Shown here: positions 43,501-57,147 of the stretch, piece after piece
Numbering within the stretch: the first letter of the stretch is position 1
How the letters are laid out: every line of letters begins with the position of its first letter
Source: Prinsepia uniflora
Taxonomy: Eukaryota; Streptophyta; Magnoliopsida; Rosales; Rosaceae
NCBI GenBank assembly: GCA_032719365.1
Contig: CM064870.1
Coordinates: 25,176,738 to 25,240,737 of the forward strand
Direction: 5' to 3'
DNA: 64,000 nucleotides
The notes under the pieces: generated by a model
What the model was told of the DNA's origin: nothing
The model's database searches: none
The model's input: only the letters and a program-made list of their open reading frames with translations
Position numbers and translations under genes: made by a program

Positions 43501-46148
43501 TGAAGTTTTGGACGGTTCGATTTGGGAATCCCTTGTCTGGCTTACGTGTTACATGGAGGCTGGACGTCGGTTTCGCCTTCGTGTCACGCGTAAGTTAGAC
43601 GGGAGCATGACTTAGCCCTTAATCCCGGGGGATTGAGGGTGGGTCATGTCTTTAATGCCATTAGACCAGGGATAGTAAAAATACAAAATACGAGCACAAT
43701 GTCAGGTGACAAAAATAGTGCTCAACCTACCTTACTGGATGTACAGGTGCACAATGAAATAATTTAAGCCTCGTACTCCATATCCTCATCTTCTACCTCA
43801 GTAGCACAGCTTGTAGGGGTCAATTAAAACAATAAAGAGTGAGTGGGCCGAAAATAAATAAGTTTCCAAAACCAATTTAATAATATAATAATCATAAGGT
43901 TTTACCACTCCATTTTCAAAACTTGCATGCATTGGATAAAATATAAGTAATCATACCATAACATAAATAATAGAATCATATAATAACTGAATAGGGAAAA
44001 CCATCATAATAGTGCACTGTAAAACCAAACCTCGCCACCCCCGATGCCTAATCATGATGTCATTATCCTACGGCTATGCTTGCCACTCAGGGTCTCAAAT
44101 CCCGAGAAATCCTCTAGGTTCACCATCGTCCTGTATCCTGGATCGCTGCTCGAGGTAAAATCAATATGACTTTCTAAGAATGAGTAACACCACGAGGTTG
44201 ACTCCTCTCAGTCAGTGCCCCGTGACTACTACAGGGTCCACCCAGGCCAACGACCCTCCCTAGAGGAGACAATAACAGTAAGGTCAGAAATTACAGCACA
44301 ATAGTAGTATAGTTACCCTGCATCCCCTAATAATCCCTGAAAACATTCCGTATATAATCCAGACGGGTCTCATGCCCAAAACACCATAATATTTAATAAG
44401 CATCATAATATAATACCCATAATAATCCCATCTCAATCATAAAGCGGAATAGGAAAAAAAAACAGTTATGCATGCAATCCTTTAGAAATCAAATAGCCCA
44501 CTCACACACGATCCTTGCTGCTCAACCGACCGCTTAAACCTGTACAATTACATCCAAAAGCCACTAAAGGACCCCACAAGTTCATTTATAAAACCCTAGA
44601 ATAGAACCGGCTCGGAAACATAGCCTGGATACGCTTCCTGAGGCTTTAAACTCTATTTTAATCGACTTAACGATCTCCGATAGACACGAAACCACCACCA
44701 TTGGATCCGTATCGTCGAAACCTTGCAAAAAGGTACCGGTCCCACCAAAAACACTGTTCACACGTGCCCTCACTCGTATGGTCAACGCTCAACGCTGCTA
44801 CAGTACCTGATGATGTTAGCATGACGTCATTGCTGATGTTAGCATGACATCATCCTTGACATGTGTCAGATGACACGTGGCACTCCCTGGTTGGTCACTG
44901 GTCTGACATGTTTAACATGATGACGACATCATGACATCACGTCATCATCCCTGACATTAGGTCGAGTCCTACCGAAATCCTGCAACCGGGTCACGGATGA
45001 CACACGACCATGACCCGACCAGAAATTCCATCTCCGGCCACCATTTTCAGTGCAGTTTGATCCTATGAACTTATCTAAGTCTACACTATATGTCTGTTAA
45101 CTCAAAAACTAGAAGAAAGGCCAGGATCTCTATCTCTAGATCGAAGGTTCACAGCCCTTTTTTCCGGTCGTCTTCTCCATCACGTCAGGCTGCGTTCAGC
45201 CTCGAAACTGGCCACCATAGACTCGTCACAGTCCCTAAAACACAACTCAACAAACAGGATGGCCTTCTACAAGTCAAAACTGGGGTTTTCGAAACTGGGA
45301 AAAACCAGAGGAGGTTTCGGGTTTTCCGACTTACCTCTGCCGTGTCTCCGTCGTGGGTCTCCAGTCAGTCGTCCAATCCTCCTAGTGGTCCTAGCCTGGT
45401 GTTGGTTCGAAGTATAGGCACGTAGGTTGAATGGTTTGGGTCTTCGGATCCGTTTGTCCGTCGCGGGTCTGGGGTGGTGTTTGGGCTGCAGTACAGAGAT
45501 GAAGATAATGGTGGTGGTGGCTGATGATGAAGATGATGTCTGGTGAGGGTGGTATGATCGATCTGGTGGGTAGAGATGAAACAAACAGATGGGGAAGGTG
45601 GTCGGTGGTGTTTGTTCGAGATGGGAGGGCTGGTATTCTTCACGGGTGAGAGAAATGTGAGAGTGAGAGGGAGATGAGTGATTTCAAATAAAAGAAAAAG
45701 AAGATGGATTGAAGGGTGCAGATTGATGGATGAAAAGAAGATGGACGGCTGGGGTGAGTTGAGAGAAATAAAGGATTTTAAAAATCCCACCAATGAAACA
45801 AGATCCATGTTTTAGGGAAAAAGTAACCTTCGGATGAGTGACACTTGTCACTCATCCAAGGGTCCAGGTTAAATTAAGGGTTAAACCAGATTTTAATATT
45901 TTAATATTATTTTAATTTCGTTCTCAAATCGTAAATTTAATCAATTTCGCTCCCGTGACCATAACGTTTCCGTCAAACGTCCGTTTTTAACGTGCCGCCT
46001 GTCTACGGACTCGTGACGTCCCGATCTACAACGTAGTCATAGGTCAAAGTACTAAATATTTTCTGGGTCAAAAGTAAACTTTTTCCCCCTTAGGGGCAAA
46101 ATGGTCATTTATAATAAAATATTATTTATGAAAGTTCGAGTCGTTACA
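40507..46148 (-). mobile_element. Solo LTR (minus, about 2.64 kb) split by an opposite solo LTR
   Basis: The plus strand begins TGACAAGACCCATCCCAATC and ends GAGTCGTTACA. Flanks are GATAT (40502-40506) and AATAT (46149-46153), a 5-bp duplication with one change. The insertion 40649-43650 lies only 142 bp in. This is the divergent subfamily also seen at 50641-53229: it has a cluster of TGACGTCA, TGACATCA and CACGTG motifs at about 44810-44975. The open frames near 45090-45808 are LTR sequence. Confidence 0.82.
40649..43650 (+). mobile_element. Solo LTR, 3,002 bp, TSD TTTAA
   Basis: It begins TGTAACGACCCGTCCCGGAA and ends GGGTGGGTCATGTC. TTTAA is present at 40644-40648 and 43651-43655. The final A of the usual TGTCA end is missing. 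It includes the RY/GTGAGTGGAC bracket (about 42307-42348 and 43300-43387) and a TTTAAAGAC hairpin array (about 42876-43082). Confidence 0.88.
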
Positions 46149-46867
46149 AATATTGTTTGTGATTTGAAGATGGCTGATGCTGTGAGAGCTTCAATTGAAG
46201 ATGGAGGGAGATAGAGACTAGAGCAAGCACCACACTCTTAGAAGGGCACGATGAATGAATTTTGATTTTCCCCAATTTTCCCAAATTTCCCAATTTGTAA
46301 AGTTAATTTGTTGTTGATTTATGTTCATCCGTGGATTAATACTTGAATTGTTTGATTGGGCTTTCCTATTTTATCAACATAACACATGAAAATCGAGGGA
46401 AATTCGAGGATATCGACATAAATCGGTCGATATCTCCGAAACCGGTCAATTTTCGTTGATATCCTCGACATTCATGGAAAATATCCTTCCCCCCTTCTTA
46501 TTTTCATCAATGAGAACACATAAGCAGATTGAGAAAATTGAAGAAAAAAACAGAGAGAGTAGGAGAGATGAGATAGTGAAAACAGAGGAAAGAATGACGA
46601 GGAGGAGATGCAGAGAATGACGAGAAGGCTATAGCCTTTTTGTTGGTGGCGTAGCAGCCTTGCCCGGGTTGTTAAGGGGGCCAAAATAGCCCAGGGGCTT
46701 GCCTTTACCTAGGAAAGAATTCACCAACTAGAAGCTGAAATGCAGAGGATGAGGGCTATATGGAGCCTTGACTGGGCAAGAAGTGCAGTGCTAGACGTGC
46801 TAGCAACATCTCAACACCACCTTCATAGTCTTCCTTTAAAAGTTTTGGTTGACCCTAAGTGAATTGA
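46149..46867. other. Spacer with ATATCG-rich block and no clear gene
   Basis: About 46381-46478 is rich in GAAATTCGAGGATATCG and CGGTCGATATC repeats, resembling subterminal sequence of some plant hAT elements. From 46706 to 46858 a 50-codon frame with a coiled-coil look (HQLEAEMQRMRAIWSLDW) follows directly after a stop. It could be a gene fragment, but I see no exon signals. Confidence 0.3.
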
Positions 46868-49704
46868 TGACAGGACCCATCCCAATCCTTCTGGATTATC
46901 GTGGGATGTGTCTACTCCCGTCTGATACCACGTGCCAGAAAAGGGATAACACATTAACTCGCTCGGGGTTATCTAGAGTACACAAGGATCTGTGGCGGCA
47001 TGTGATGTCTCGATCTCTGCTACAGCCCGCATCCGCGATCAACCTGAAGGGTATCAAAAACATTAAAACTGTGAGTGGATAAAAATAACAGTTTATCAAA
47101 AACATATTATCGAAAATAACATTTATACCCTTCATGTAAAAGCATCCATGCATTAGAAAATAGTATTTCAAATACGTTCTAAAAAACAAGATGTATTGCT
47201 TTCAAATCAAAACACAGTGAAAAATGCTTCTCAATCGAAGCCATATCCTTAGTAGGGTCTCAGCCCAAAACTAAATTACACAGGGTCTCAGCCCAAAGAT
47301 AAAACACGTGGGACCTCAGCCCAATTGTAAAACCATGTGGGATCTCAACCCATCATCATCAATATCATCAGTCACGATTCTAATCCTAACACGTGTGCCC
47401 ATAAGCTCAATGACTGCTCTGATCATGAGCATGTCGCTGTGAACACATCACCGGCCGACAATCTTCAAATCATCGTGAACTTATCAACGATCGATCTCCT
47501 AATTCGAGCCTCCCTCGGCTGCCGCCTCTCTTGTCTGCTTGACAACAGGCGCATCGTGACCTTTCCAACCTTGGAGGCGAGCATAATCTCTAGAGTGCTC
47601 TCCGGGAAAATATATTCACAACCGAAGGCCCTCTAATCAAATCTAAGTCTTTAAACTCAAAATCATGTCATCATCAACAGGGACACAAGCCCGAAATATC
47701 ATCAAATGGGTCACAAGCCCGAAAACAGTGTCTATCAACACTTCATAAACCCAGGATTCCTCGAATCCTATCAAATCCACAACTGGGTGTCATGCTCGAA
47801 ATATCTTTCATAAATCCAAGATTCCTCGAATCCTATCAAATCCACAGCTGGGTCTCATGCCCAAAATATCTTTCATAAATCCAAGATTCCTCGAATTCTA
47901 TCAAATCCACAATTGGTCTCATGCCCAAATATTTTTCATAAATATCATAACTGGGTCACAGCTACTCTAAGTCAAACTATAAATCAACTGGGACATACGA
48001 CCGAAAGATATTTCTAAATTTGAAAACCATTTCCTTATTCAAACCATTTTTCCAAGACACCTTTGACTCCCATCCAAGTCAAAGTCCATATCTAGCTGGG
48101 ACTCATGCCCGAATACTGATTTCAAGCATCTCCGTGAAATCATTCAAAACTGATACTCAATCCTCGATTTCACGCCTCTCCGTGAAACCATCAAAATCAA
48201 ATAAAACACATGCACGTAGAATGCTCGTCCTAAGCTCAAATATCATCTAAAAATAGAAATCTCGAACTACGTGTAATAACGCATTTTCTACGAAAATGCC
48301 AAATCAACCACATAAATCATATGCACTCAAGGCATCTCAAATCATGTTCATAAAACATATAAAATATTTATGCATGCATCATATTTATAAATAAAGCTTC
48401 CACTCAGAGACCATCCATGCTGCGCACGCTTCCCGAGGAGAAAAACCTTTATCAAATCATCTCTGATTGACCTGAAACCACCACCATTAGATTCGGATCG
48501 TCGAAACCTTTTGAACAAGACCAAAAGGTCAACGGTCGACGTTGAAACAATCTCCATTTGACCTTTCACAAAACCTCCATTCGAACTCGTGCCCACTTGC
48601 CTTTACGCGCTGGTTAAAGTTTGGCCAACCAAAAAGTTAACGGTCAACGTTGAAGTTAGCAAAATCAACGCTAACGTTAGCTGGTTAAAGTCAACGCTGA
48701 TGTCAGTTGGTCAACATTCAACGGTCTGCCGTCAGCAAAGTCAACGCTGATGTCAGCTGGTCAGCGGTTAACGGCTCGCCCGAGAAGACGACCAGCGCCG
48801 GAAAACTTTATTTTTGTCCAATTTTTAAAACTTTCATAACTCTCCCATTTCTCAACCAAATCCTACGTTCTATGTATGGAAATCATGCTACTCGAGCCTA
48901 GGAATCCAAATCTGAACCCAGAAATTGAAGAAAATACCTGGTTGAAGATATGGTCTCCTAAAGTTTCGGCCAAACTTCGAATCGACATTCTGGCCACTCC
49001 CATCGTCCAAAACCTTCCATTCTTGCACCTACAAGCTCGTATGAGCTCAAAGTACATGATTATGGGCTTAGATTTGATCCAAAACAACCAAAATGCAAAC
49101 CCAAATCCCAAAAAAACCCACAGCCTTACCTTTTTCGGCCACCACCACCGCGGCCTCCGTCCATATTCACCATCTCTATCCTCTCCATCTTACACCCTCA
49201 CTCTGTCTCTCTCAATAGCTAGGGAAAAAGATGGTGGAAGGGGAGAATGGGGTGGGTACGGGTTTTGGAAGAAAAATGAAGAAGATGAATGAATGAAGGA
49301 TGATGATGATGATAATGCACGTGTGTATAGAAATGGGCCATAGGGTGGGTAACAAGTGTCACTCATCCTATGGTCCAAATTAGATTTTTGGGTCCCACTA
49401 AAAACAAACCAGTTTGAAACCCGTATAATCGTGAATAGTTCTCAAAACTTTCGTGACTCGTGATTTTCCCATACGATGTCCGATTTTGACGTGTCACCTA
49501 TCTACAGACTCGTATCATCTCGATCTATATAACGGTCCTCGTGCATTGGACCTCTCGAGTCAAGAGTTAACTTTTTTCTCTTTTCAAGGGAAAAATCGTC
49601 ATTTTATCCCGATCGTTCGCTAATCCTCGATTAGTCCTCAATTACTTCTAGATAATCCATCATTATTCCTTAATTAATCCGTGAATTCGAGACGGATCCT
49701 TACA
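46868..49704 (-). mobile_element. Solo LTR, 2,837 bp, TSD ATTGA
   Basis: The plus strand begins TGACAGGACCCATCCCAATC and ends GACGGATCCTTACA. ATTGA is present at 46863-46867 and 49705-49709. It contains CAGCCCAA and GGGTCTCAGCCC-type repeats (about 47250-47960) and a cluster of GGTCAACGTT/AAAGTCAACG motifs (about 48605-48790). Non-coding. Confidence 0.87.
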
Positions 49705-49817
49705 ATTGAACTCACGACTTCAGAGTACAAATGCAAATTAGGCCATATACAGTTTGCCAGCAGAATTTATATATTGTTAATTGAAGACATATGAAGTGAA
49801 TCATATTAAAAGTGTTA

Positions 49818-50140
49818 ACGCAAAACTCGTTCGTCCTTGAAAAAATCTTCTTGATCCCTATAAACAGCAAACAAGAAGTGACCAATGTTATGGTTGAAGC
49901 CCTGAAGGTTGTTCAACCAAGAATGCTCTTATGCTTAAGTTAACTTTGAGAGAAAGAATTCAAAAAAAAAAACTTTAAAAGTAAATATCAAACTACCTTG
50001 AAAGTGGAATGAGCTTTACTATCTATAGGAAAACCTTGGGTGTCACGGAACATTCTGATTAGTCGATTGAATTTGTAATAAATAAATAATTTTTTTATGA
50101 AAATATATTATTTAATAATTGATTAATAGTAATTAATTCT
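49818..50140 (-). mobile_element. LTR remnant related to the 442-bp insertion at 59544
   Basis: TGTTAACGCAAAACTCGTTC and CCCTATAAACAGCAAACAAG, then GGTTGTTCAACCAAGAATG, CCTTGAAAGTGG and CTATCTATAGG, follow the same order as 59544-59760. This gives a single-arm copy of that LTR with no inverted partner. The right boundary is uncertain. 50141-50460 has nothing I recognise. Confidence 0.5.
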
Positions 50141-50640
50141 TATGAAGAATATTTATTATTATTGAGGCTTTAACATGATTAAATAGCATATTTAGCTGTT
50201 AAATGTATTATTCAATGTGTGGGTGTTTGTGAGTCGTTAATGCCATTACCAGGGGTAAAATAGACATTACATAAAGTATGTGTCATATGACGACTCCATA
50301 ACTTTCGGGTGATTTTGGATTCCACAAAGGCCCCACATTGCTTAGTAATTCAAGGAATCTTAAGGGATGTAGATTTTGCATTCCCAATAAATCATTTTGG
50401 AGTAGGACTCCGTCTTGTCTTGTATTATTTCAGTGTCGAAAAAATTTCTAGGGTCCAGAACAAGGTTCAAAATGGCGGGCTAAGCGGCCACCTAGGCGCT
50501 AGGTGAAGCGGTGCTGCCGCAAGTAAGCGATATGCATCAGCTATAGGCGGGTCACGAATTACGCAGAGCCTATGCGGTGCCGGCGCTCATGGGCGGCCTA
50601 GGCGGGCTGGGCGGCCGCAAGGAAGAGGCTAGGCGGTTTA

Positions 50641-53229
50641 TGTAACGCCCCAAACTTTTGTAAATAATATTGTAATATGAAATGAACATTTTGCCCTTAG
50701 CGAGGGAAAAAGTTGATTTTTGACCCAGGAACTATTTTGGACTTGGAACCGTGACCGTGAAGTAGATCAAGACATTACGATTCCATAGACAGGCGGCACG
50801 TGAAAATCGAACTTTGTACCAGAAAGTTATGGTCTCTGAAGCGAAAAATGGCTAAATTGCGCCTCGAAAATCGTGTTAATTAATTAATATCTGGATTAGT
50901 TGGAAAGTAGTTAAGGGACACTTGGATGAGCGACAAGTGTCACTCATCCGTTAGCTAGGGTTCATATTAGGGTTCATTAATTGGTCCATATATATTCTAA
51001 ACCTCACCTCTCTCCTCACCCCATTCGTCCATTTTAATTATTTCACACACATACAAACCTTCCCCCACCCGTGTTAACTGAAATAACCCCCTACCTTAAC
51101 CGAGAACCACCACGACCCGACCACCATGCCACGTCGTCCACCGTGACTGGCTGAGAGGAACTAACTGAGGGACTGACCAGGGGAGGAAGGCGACGACTCT
51201 AAGGGGCTGAGCTGCGACGGAGCTACGACGGAGGGTAAGTTTCTGGAAACCCAAAATCGTACTTTTGAACCCAGAAATGGAGCTTATATTTCCCACGTCC
51301 GTTTAATGTTTCTATTGCTCCTAATGGCTTCTAGGGACTGAGACGAGCTTATAGGACCTTCTTTCGAGGCCAGTAGTGATCGGAGCTGTGAGATAATGGC
51401 GACAGAAAAATGGACTTACTATTCATCGAGGTAAACCTTCAGATCTAGCCTGTGTTTGATGTTTTTGAATAGCTAGAACCGTAGAGGAGAGTGAGATGAG
51501 CATTTAGAGATAAACTAGGACTAAAATGGTTGAGAAATGAAGGTTTGGCAGTCGGGTCAAGTCGTGGGTCTGGGGCAACCCGGTTGCAGACATTCGAGTC
51601 TGGCGCCGAGAGGTAGGAGATGATGAGAGGTCATAATGTCAGACCTGCCAGGTGACGTGGACCAACTAGCTACCTACATGTGTCACATGTCAGTGCACAA
51701 TCAACACTGACATGTTAGTGACGTGGCCCAATCAGGGGCTGCCACGTGTCACTGACATGTTAGTGACATGGACCAGTGTTGTACTGACACGTGGCACTGA
51801 TGAGACCGTGACATTGACCAATTATATGTTGACACATGGCACCTGTCAGAGTCTTACATGTTAGACCTGATAGCTGTCAGGTGACGTCAGCGATGATGTC
51901 ATTAGGGCATTGTTCCAGCGTTGATCGTCGTGTTGACTAGCGCGTGGGGGCGTTTGTGAACAGTTTTTCTAGTGGGACCACCACTATTCTTTAGGTTTCG
52001 ACGATCCAGATCCAATGGCGGTGGTTTCGGGTGATCGGAGATCGTTATGTTGGTCAAAGTAGGGTTTATTACCTCGGGAAGCGTGTTCAGGAGGCTTTCC
52101 CGGGTCGATTTCAGTCTAGGGTTTCATGGTTGAATAGTTGGGACTTGTAGTGACCTTTACGTGTACTTTGGACATGACAGGAATCATACAATAGCACTAG
52201 GGCAGGGTTATACGCTCTGATTTGCAGCGGGATTGTACTATGAGTAGGACTTTGATTTCGTATAACACTTGCATGCATAAATGTTTTGAGTATTATATTA
52301 TATGATCAAATTGATATCTGAAATGCCATGAATTATGATTCTTGCACGTATTACGAGGTTTTGGGCATGAGGCACGTCTGGTTGTTTATACACTGTTTTG
52401 AGACTCGGTTACATATATTGATGGTTCTTTCAGTTCTGCACTGTATAGACTTACCCTAGTAATACTATCTCCTCCGGATAGTGGTACCCCGGAGTGGTCA
52501 CGACGCATTGCCTACAAGGGGTCATTCTACAGAGAGACCGGACCGTAGAGTGACTCAGGAGCAGGATTGCATATATTAGACGTCTGGGACGTCTGGCATC
52601 TTGGATGCCATACCCGGACTGGGTTCGGGATTTGGACTCAGGATTGAGACCTCGAGGGGCACGCGTAGCCTTGGACTGTGACCTTATTAGGCGTTTGGGA
52701 CGCTAGACATATGGGATGTCAGGGATGGGGATGTATAGTGCAGTACTGAGGCTATGGTTATGATTATATTATTCTGCATATGCTTATATGATATGATATG
52801 ATGGTTTTTGATACTGATTCATGCATGTTTGGAAAACGGAGGGGTAAAACTATATGTTTTCGATATGATGAATTGTTTTAAAAAACTTTGAGTTTCGGCC
52901 CACTCACCCTTATTATTTTACTGACCCCTCCATGTCGTGCTACTGAGGTGAACGAGGACCCCAAGGCTGAGGCATAGGTTTACGTTGCGCACCTGAACCC
53001 CACTTCTGGGTAGGTTGGCATGTAGAGTATCTTAGAGTCGTGCTCAATAACTTGCATTTGGAAACTATCCCTTGTCTGACACTATTTGTATTCGGATTTT
53101 ATGTATGACTTTATTATGGATATGCATATGAATTTATTAAGGGTAAGATTGGCATGTTATAATTGGGTGTCAGACGGGAGCAGGGCACGTCCCCGTGTGG
53201 TCCCGGGGGGATCGGGACGGGTCCTGTCA
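50641..53229 (+). mobile_element. Solo LTR, 2,589 bp, TSD GTTTA
   Basis: It begins TGTAACGCCCCAAACTTTTG and ends GGGACGGGTCCTGTCA. GTTTA is present at 50636-50640 and 53230-53234. 51640-51900 is packed with TGACATGTTAGTGACGTGG-like repeats, CACGTG and TGACGTCA motifs. The RY bracket is present (TGCATGCA near 52274, CATGCATG near 52822, CCCACTCACC near 52900). Confidence 0.88.
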
Positions 53230-53788
53230 GTTTAGAAATAAAAATAAAAACAAAAATCCAACAAACCGTCGAAAGTATCTAACAAACCATTCGAAATTAC
53301 AAAATCCAACTCAAACCCATATCATACATTACACCGTGAGACCACCCAAATATCATTCTCAAAGCATATGAAATATCATTCTTACATTCAAATTCAATTA
53401 TCAATCCATAATTCCATAGTATAATATGTTCACAATCAATAAAATGAAATATCATTCATAATCATACTTATAAGTTATAAATTCAAAATCAAAAGAATTA
53501 AACAAACAAACAAACACATTACATTACAATTTACTAGTTTACATAAAATCCAAATATCTAATACCCAAATCAGACTCAGACTACCCAATACCTATCACCT
53601 ACCTACCAATACCATTCACGACGTCTCAAACTCGAAATTTGCTCCACGAGTCCGCCACGGCATGGCCTCCAATTGGATTCGAATTCGAAGTCTCCGATTC
53701 TCACACTCGCACTCGAACTCGAACTCGAAGTCCCACTCTCAAGTATTGAATTTCTCTTTTAAGTCTCGACTAGAGATAAGGTCGAGAC
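53230..53788 (+). other. Interior hAT segment between two solo LTRs
   Basis: AT-rich sequence followed by GAACTCGAACTCGAAGTC-type short repeats (about 53690-53740). A short open frame (from 53662) shows only these repeats. No domain recognised. Confidence 0.35.
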
Positions 53789-56414
53789 TGACACGACCCA
53801 TATCAATCCCCCCAGGATTAACCCGGGTTGTTTCATGCTCCCGTCTGACACGAAGTGTCAGACAAGGGATAATTCATACCTTGGCCAATATGGGGCTCCC
53901 AGAGCTTGCCAGGATCGGTGGAGGAGTGCGATGTCTCGGTCACTGCTACAGCCCGTATCCGTTATCAACCTGAAGGGCATTAAAACCATTAAAAACTGTG
54001 AGTGGACGAAAATAAATAAGTTCATAAAACACATTCATAAAAAGAAATTTATGCCCTTCACTAAAAAGTATGCATGCATGCATTCGAAAACCAGTAATCA
54101 ACCATTTATTTAAATAAACCATTAGGACCTTAGCCCAAAACCGTAAAACCAACCATATGTGGAAACTCGGCCCAAAACTGTAGAATACCAAAATCCGTAA
54201 AACCAGAACCAAGTGGGCCACTGCCCAAATCCATAAACACCGAAATACCATTTCATAAATCCAATAATCCATATTTACCACATAACTATCCTCGGTATCC
54301 CAGATGCCTAGCGTCCCAGACGCTTGACATCTCAGACTTCATATCTCATGGTAATAGCAACGCGTGTTGCCCGGGGTCTCTCCGGGTCCATATCTCTAAC
54401 ATCCCAGATGTCTGACGTCCCAAACGTCTAATCATAGCAATCCTGCTCCTAAGTCACTACATGGTCCGGTCGCTCCGTATAATGACCCCTCGCAGGAAAT
54501 GCACCGTGAATTCCCCAGTGTCCCAGACACCTAGAGGAGACCATCCACATATCCTCGTATCAAGATGGTATATGAAAAATAGTTTTATCAAGCCATTTCA
54601 AAACATCTCAAAGGGCCCTGCCCGGAATTTCCATAAAACATCACAAATCCATTTAGGGTCCCCGACCCGAAATCACGTTTATGAAACATAGGGTCCCAGA
54701 CCCGAAATCACATTTATAAAACCCAACTGGGCCTCATCCTGATTTCGTAAAACAACTGGGCCCCGGCCCGTTCACATAACTCAAAGGGGTCTCAGCCCGA
54801 TTTCGTAAATCAACTGGGCCCCGGCCCGATCACATAATTCAAATGGGTCTCATGCCCGAGTTCATCTTTCCAAAACCAAAATCATATAATTAAGCCATTA
54901 TTAAATCCACAATCACGTATAACCATAGTATAAAATCGTAACATCGAAATACGTGTAAATATGGAATTACCTCGAAATACGTGCCACCATGTGAATCACT
55001 AATACCACAATCATCACTATAGAAATCAAATATATAAAACTTATAAAACAGTTATGCATGCATCACAGTTTAGAAAGCATTATCCACTCAGAGACCGTCC
55101 TACGCTGCCGCCTCGATACGAGTGCCATACGCCCTTCCGAGCCACATCACTATCACCGGGACTTCCAAACATGTCCAAACCACACTAGAGGGTTACTAAC
55201 TACCTCATTAAGCTCTCATTAAATCCCCGTAATTTTTCCGAATTTTTAAACGTATTTAAACTAGCCTTTAAACCTTCGGACACCCCGAACTATATCGAAA
55301 CAATGTCCGATCGACTCGAAATAGGTCCCAAAATGTTCGTTACATCGAATAGATGATTTCACATGTTGAACACTTTCCCAAAAATTCCCTCACGCGTCGT
55401 CCAAAGGCGGTGCGCGCGGGCCTCATGCGCTTGTACTATTCATCATCCCTGTCCTCTGTTGAACCAGTCCGATCCGGTTCCACTATGCAGCCAGTCCAAC
55501 TGGACCGGCGTGACCGGTTCACCTTTATATCTTTCTTTTTTTTTGGTCCGTTTTCATCCATTTTCATTCCTAAACCTTCCTCTAATCATTCCTAATCTAT
55601 TTATGATTTCAAAACATGAAAACTAAGGCTAAAATCATACCTTTCAATTTGATATTTGAACCGGCAAACTTCCCCCCGTCAGTTTTCCAGGATTTCGGCC
55701 ACCACCGTCCATCTTTTTTGTCCTAAAATACTTGTACAACCTCCACAATCACTTTCCAAACATCAAACCCAATCAACAACCACTAAAACTCAACTTCCAA
55801 ATTGAAAACCAAAAATTACCTTTCATGGCTTCTCCAGCCACCGTCCACGACGGCTAGAACCGTGGCCACCACCAGCCTCATCTCATATCCCTCTCCCACT
55901 TTCATTCACATATCAAGCCCAGAAAATGAGGATTGAAGGTTGGTATTGGATGGTTGCACGGTCACGGGTTTGGGAGAAAAATCAAGGAATGATCGATCGG
56001 GTGGAAAGAGAAATATCCCACCGTGTGGGGGAATGGGCCAATCAGATAAGAGACAGGTGTCACTTACTGATTGGTCCACCCAGATTTCCAATCCAATCCA
56101 AACCTGCCACATGTTCTCTTTTCTCGATTTGCATGAATAGTGTCGTAAAATGGTATAGACCAGTAACTTTTCCATTGAACCTCTGATTTCGACATCCCAC
56201 CTGTCTATGTACTCGTAACGTCCCGATCTACGTAATAGTCCTCGATCCTTGTACATTTGACTCTCTGAGTCAAAAGTCAACACTTGCCCAATTCTAGGGG
56301 CAAAACAGTCATTTCGCACCTTCCGTCCGAATTCTCTCGATTAATTCCTGATTAATCATTCTAAATCCATAATTAATTAATATTTAATCCCGGTATTCGG
56401 GACGGGTCGTTACA
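53789..56414 (-). mobile_element. Solo LTR, 2,626 bp, TSD GAGAC
   Basis: The plus strand begins TGACACGACCCATATCAATC and ends GGGACGGGTCGTTACA. GAGAC is present at 53784-53788 and 56415-56419. It has GGGTCTCAGCCCGA and GGGTCCCAGACCCGA hairpin-type units at about 54640-54865 and TGCATGCA near 54070 and 55057. Non-coding. Confidence 0.88.
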
Positions 56415-57147
56415 GAGACGATCATGAATCAATGAATATATATATATATATCTTTCTCTATTGGAGATGAAATCCTTAACGCCTATGTTGATTCGTTCTC
56501 TCACCTCATCTCTGTCTGTGGCTCTCTCACTCACTCAGTCTCTATTCTCTCTTCTCGATCGCTCGCTCTAGGGATGGATGTTGATTGGGGGAAATTGGAG
56601 AAGAGACGAAGGGCGAACTCGACAAGGGAGAAAGGATAATAGTCTGAATAGATGAGAGGCATATTCAACGAGGTCGAAATGTCGAATGGAATGGAGAATA
56701 CTAAGTAGATAAGATAAGCATTGAATAAAAAACTGATTGGTAGATATGGACTGAAATATATTTTCTTTGTCTCATTGTTAACTGATTAGTTGATTTTATT
56801 ATTAATAAGATAAGGATGAATTAAAGTTTAATGATCACACTTTATTATATTTATCATTCTCCTCATGTTTATCAGATCAAAATCCCAATAATTGGCCATT
56901 GGTGCTTACTGCTAATCTGCTAGTGCTTAAAGCCTTAAACAGAGATATTGAGTGGTGTTCATTGGCCATTGCACCATTACCCATTGGCCACTAAATAAAC
57001 TAGTAAATAACTTAATTTTTTAAGTGCACCATTGCTAATTTGATCATGATATCATGGAATGTAATTGTTATTGAAATTGAATGAGAGTTTTTCATTCTCG
57101 ATAGACTATGGTATATGATTGAATTTTCAATTGTAGGTTTTACATAA

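Noticed and set aside
46706..46858. Coiled-coil-like 50-codon reading frame
   Set aside because: It begins directly after a stop, has no splice signals that extend it, and lies next to transposon sequence. Too weak to call a gene.
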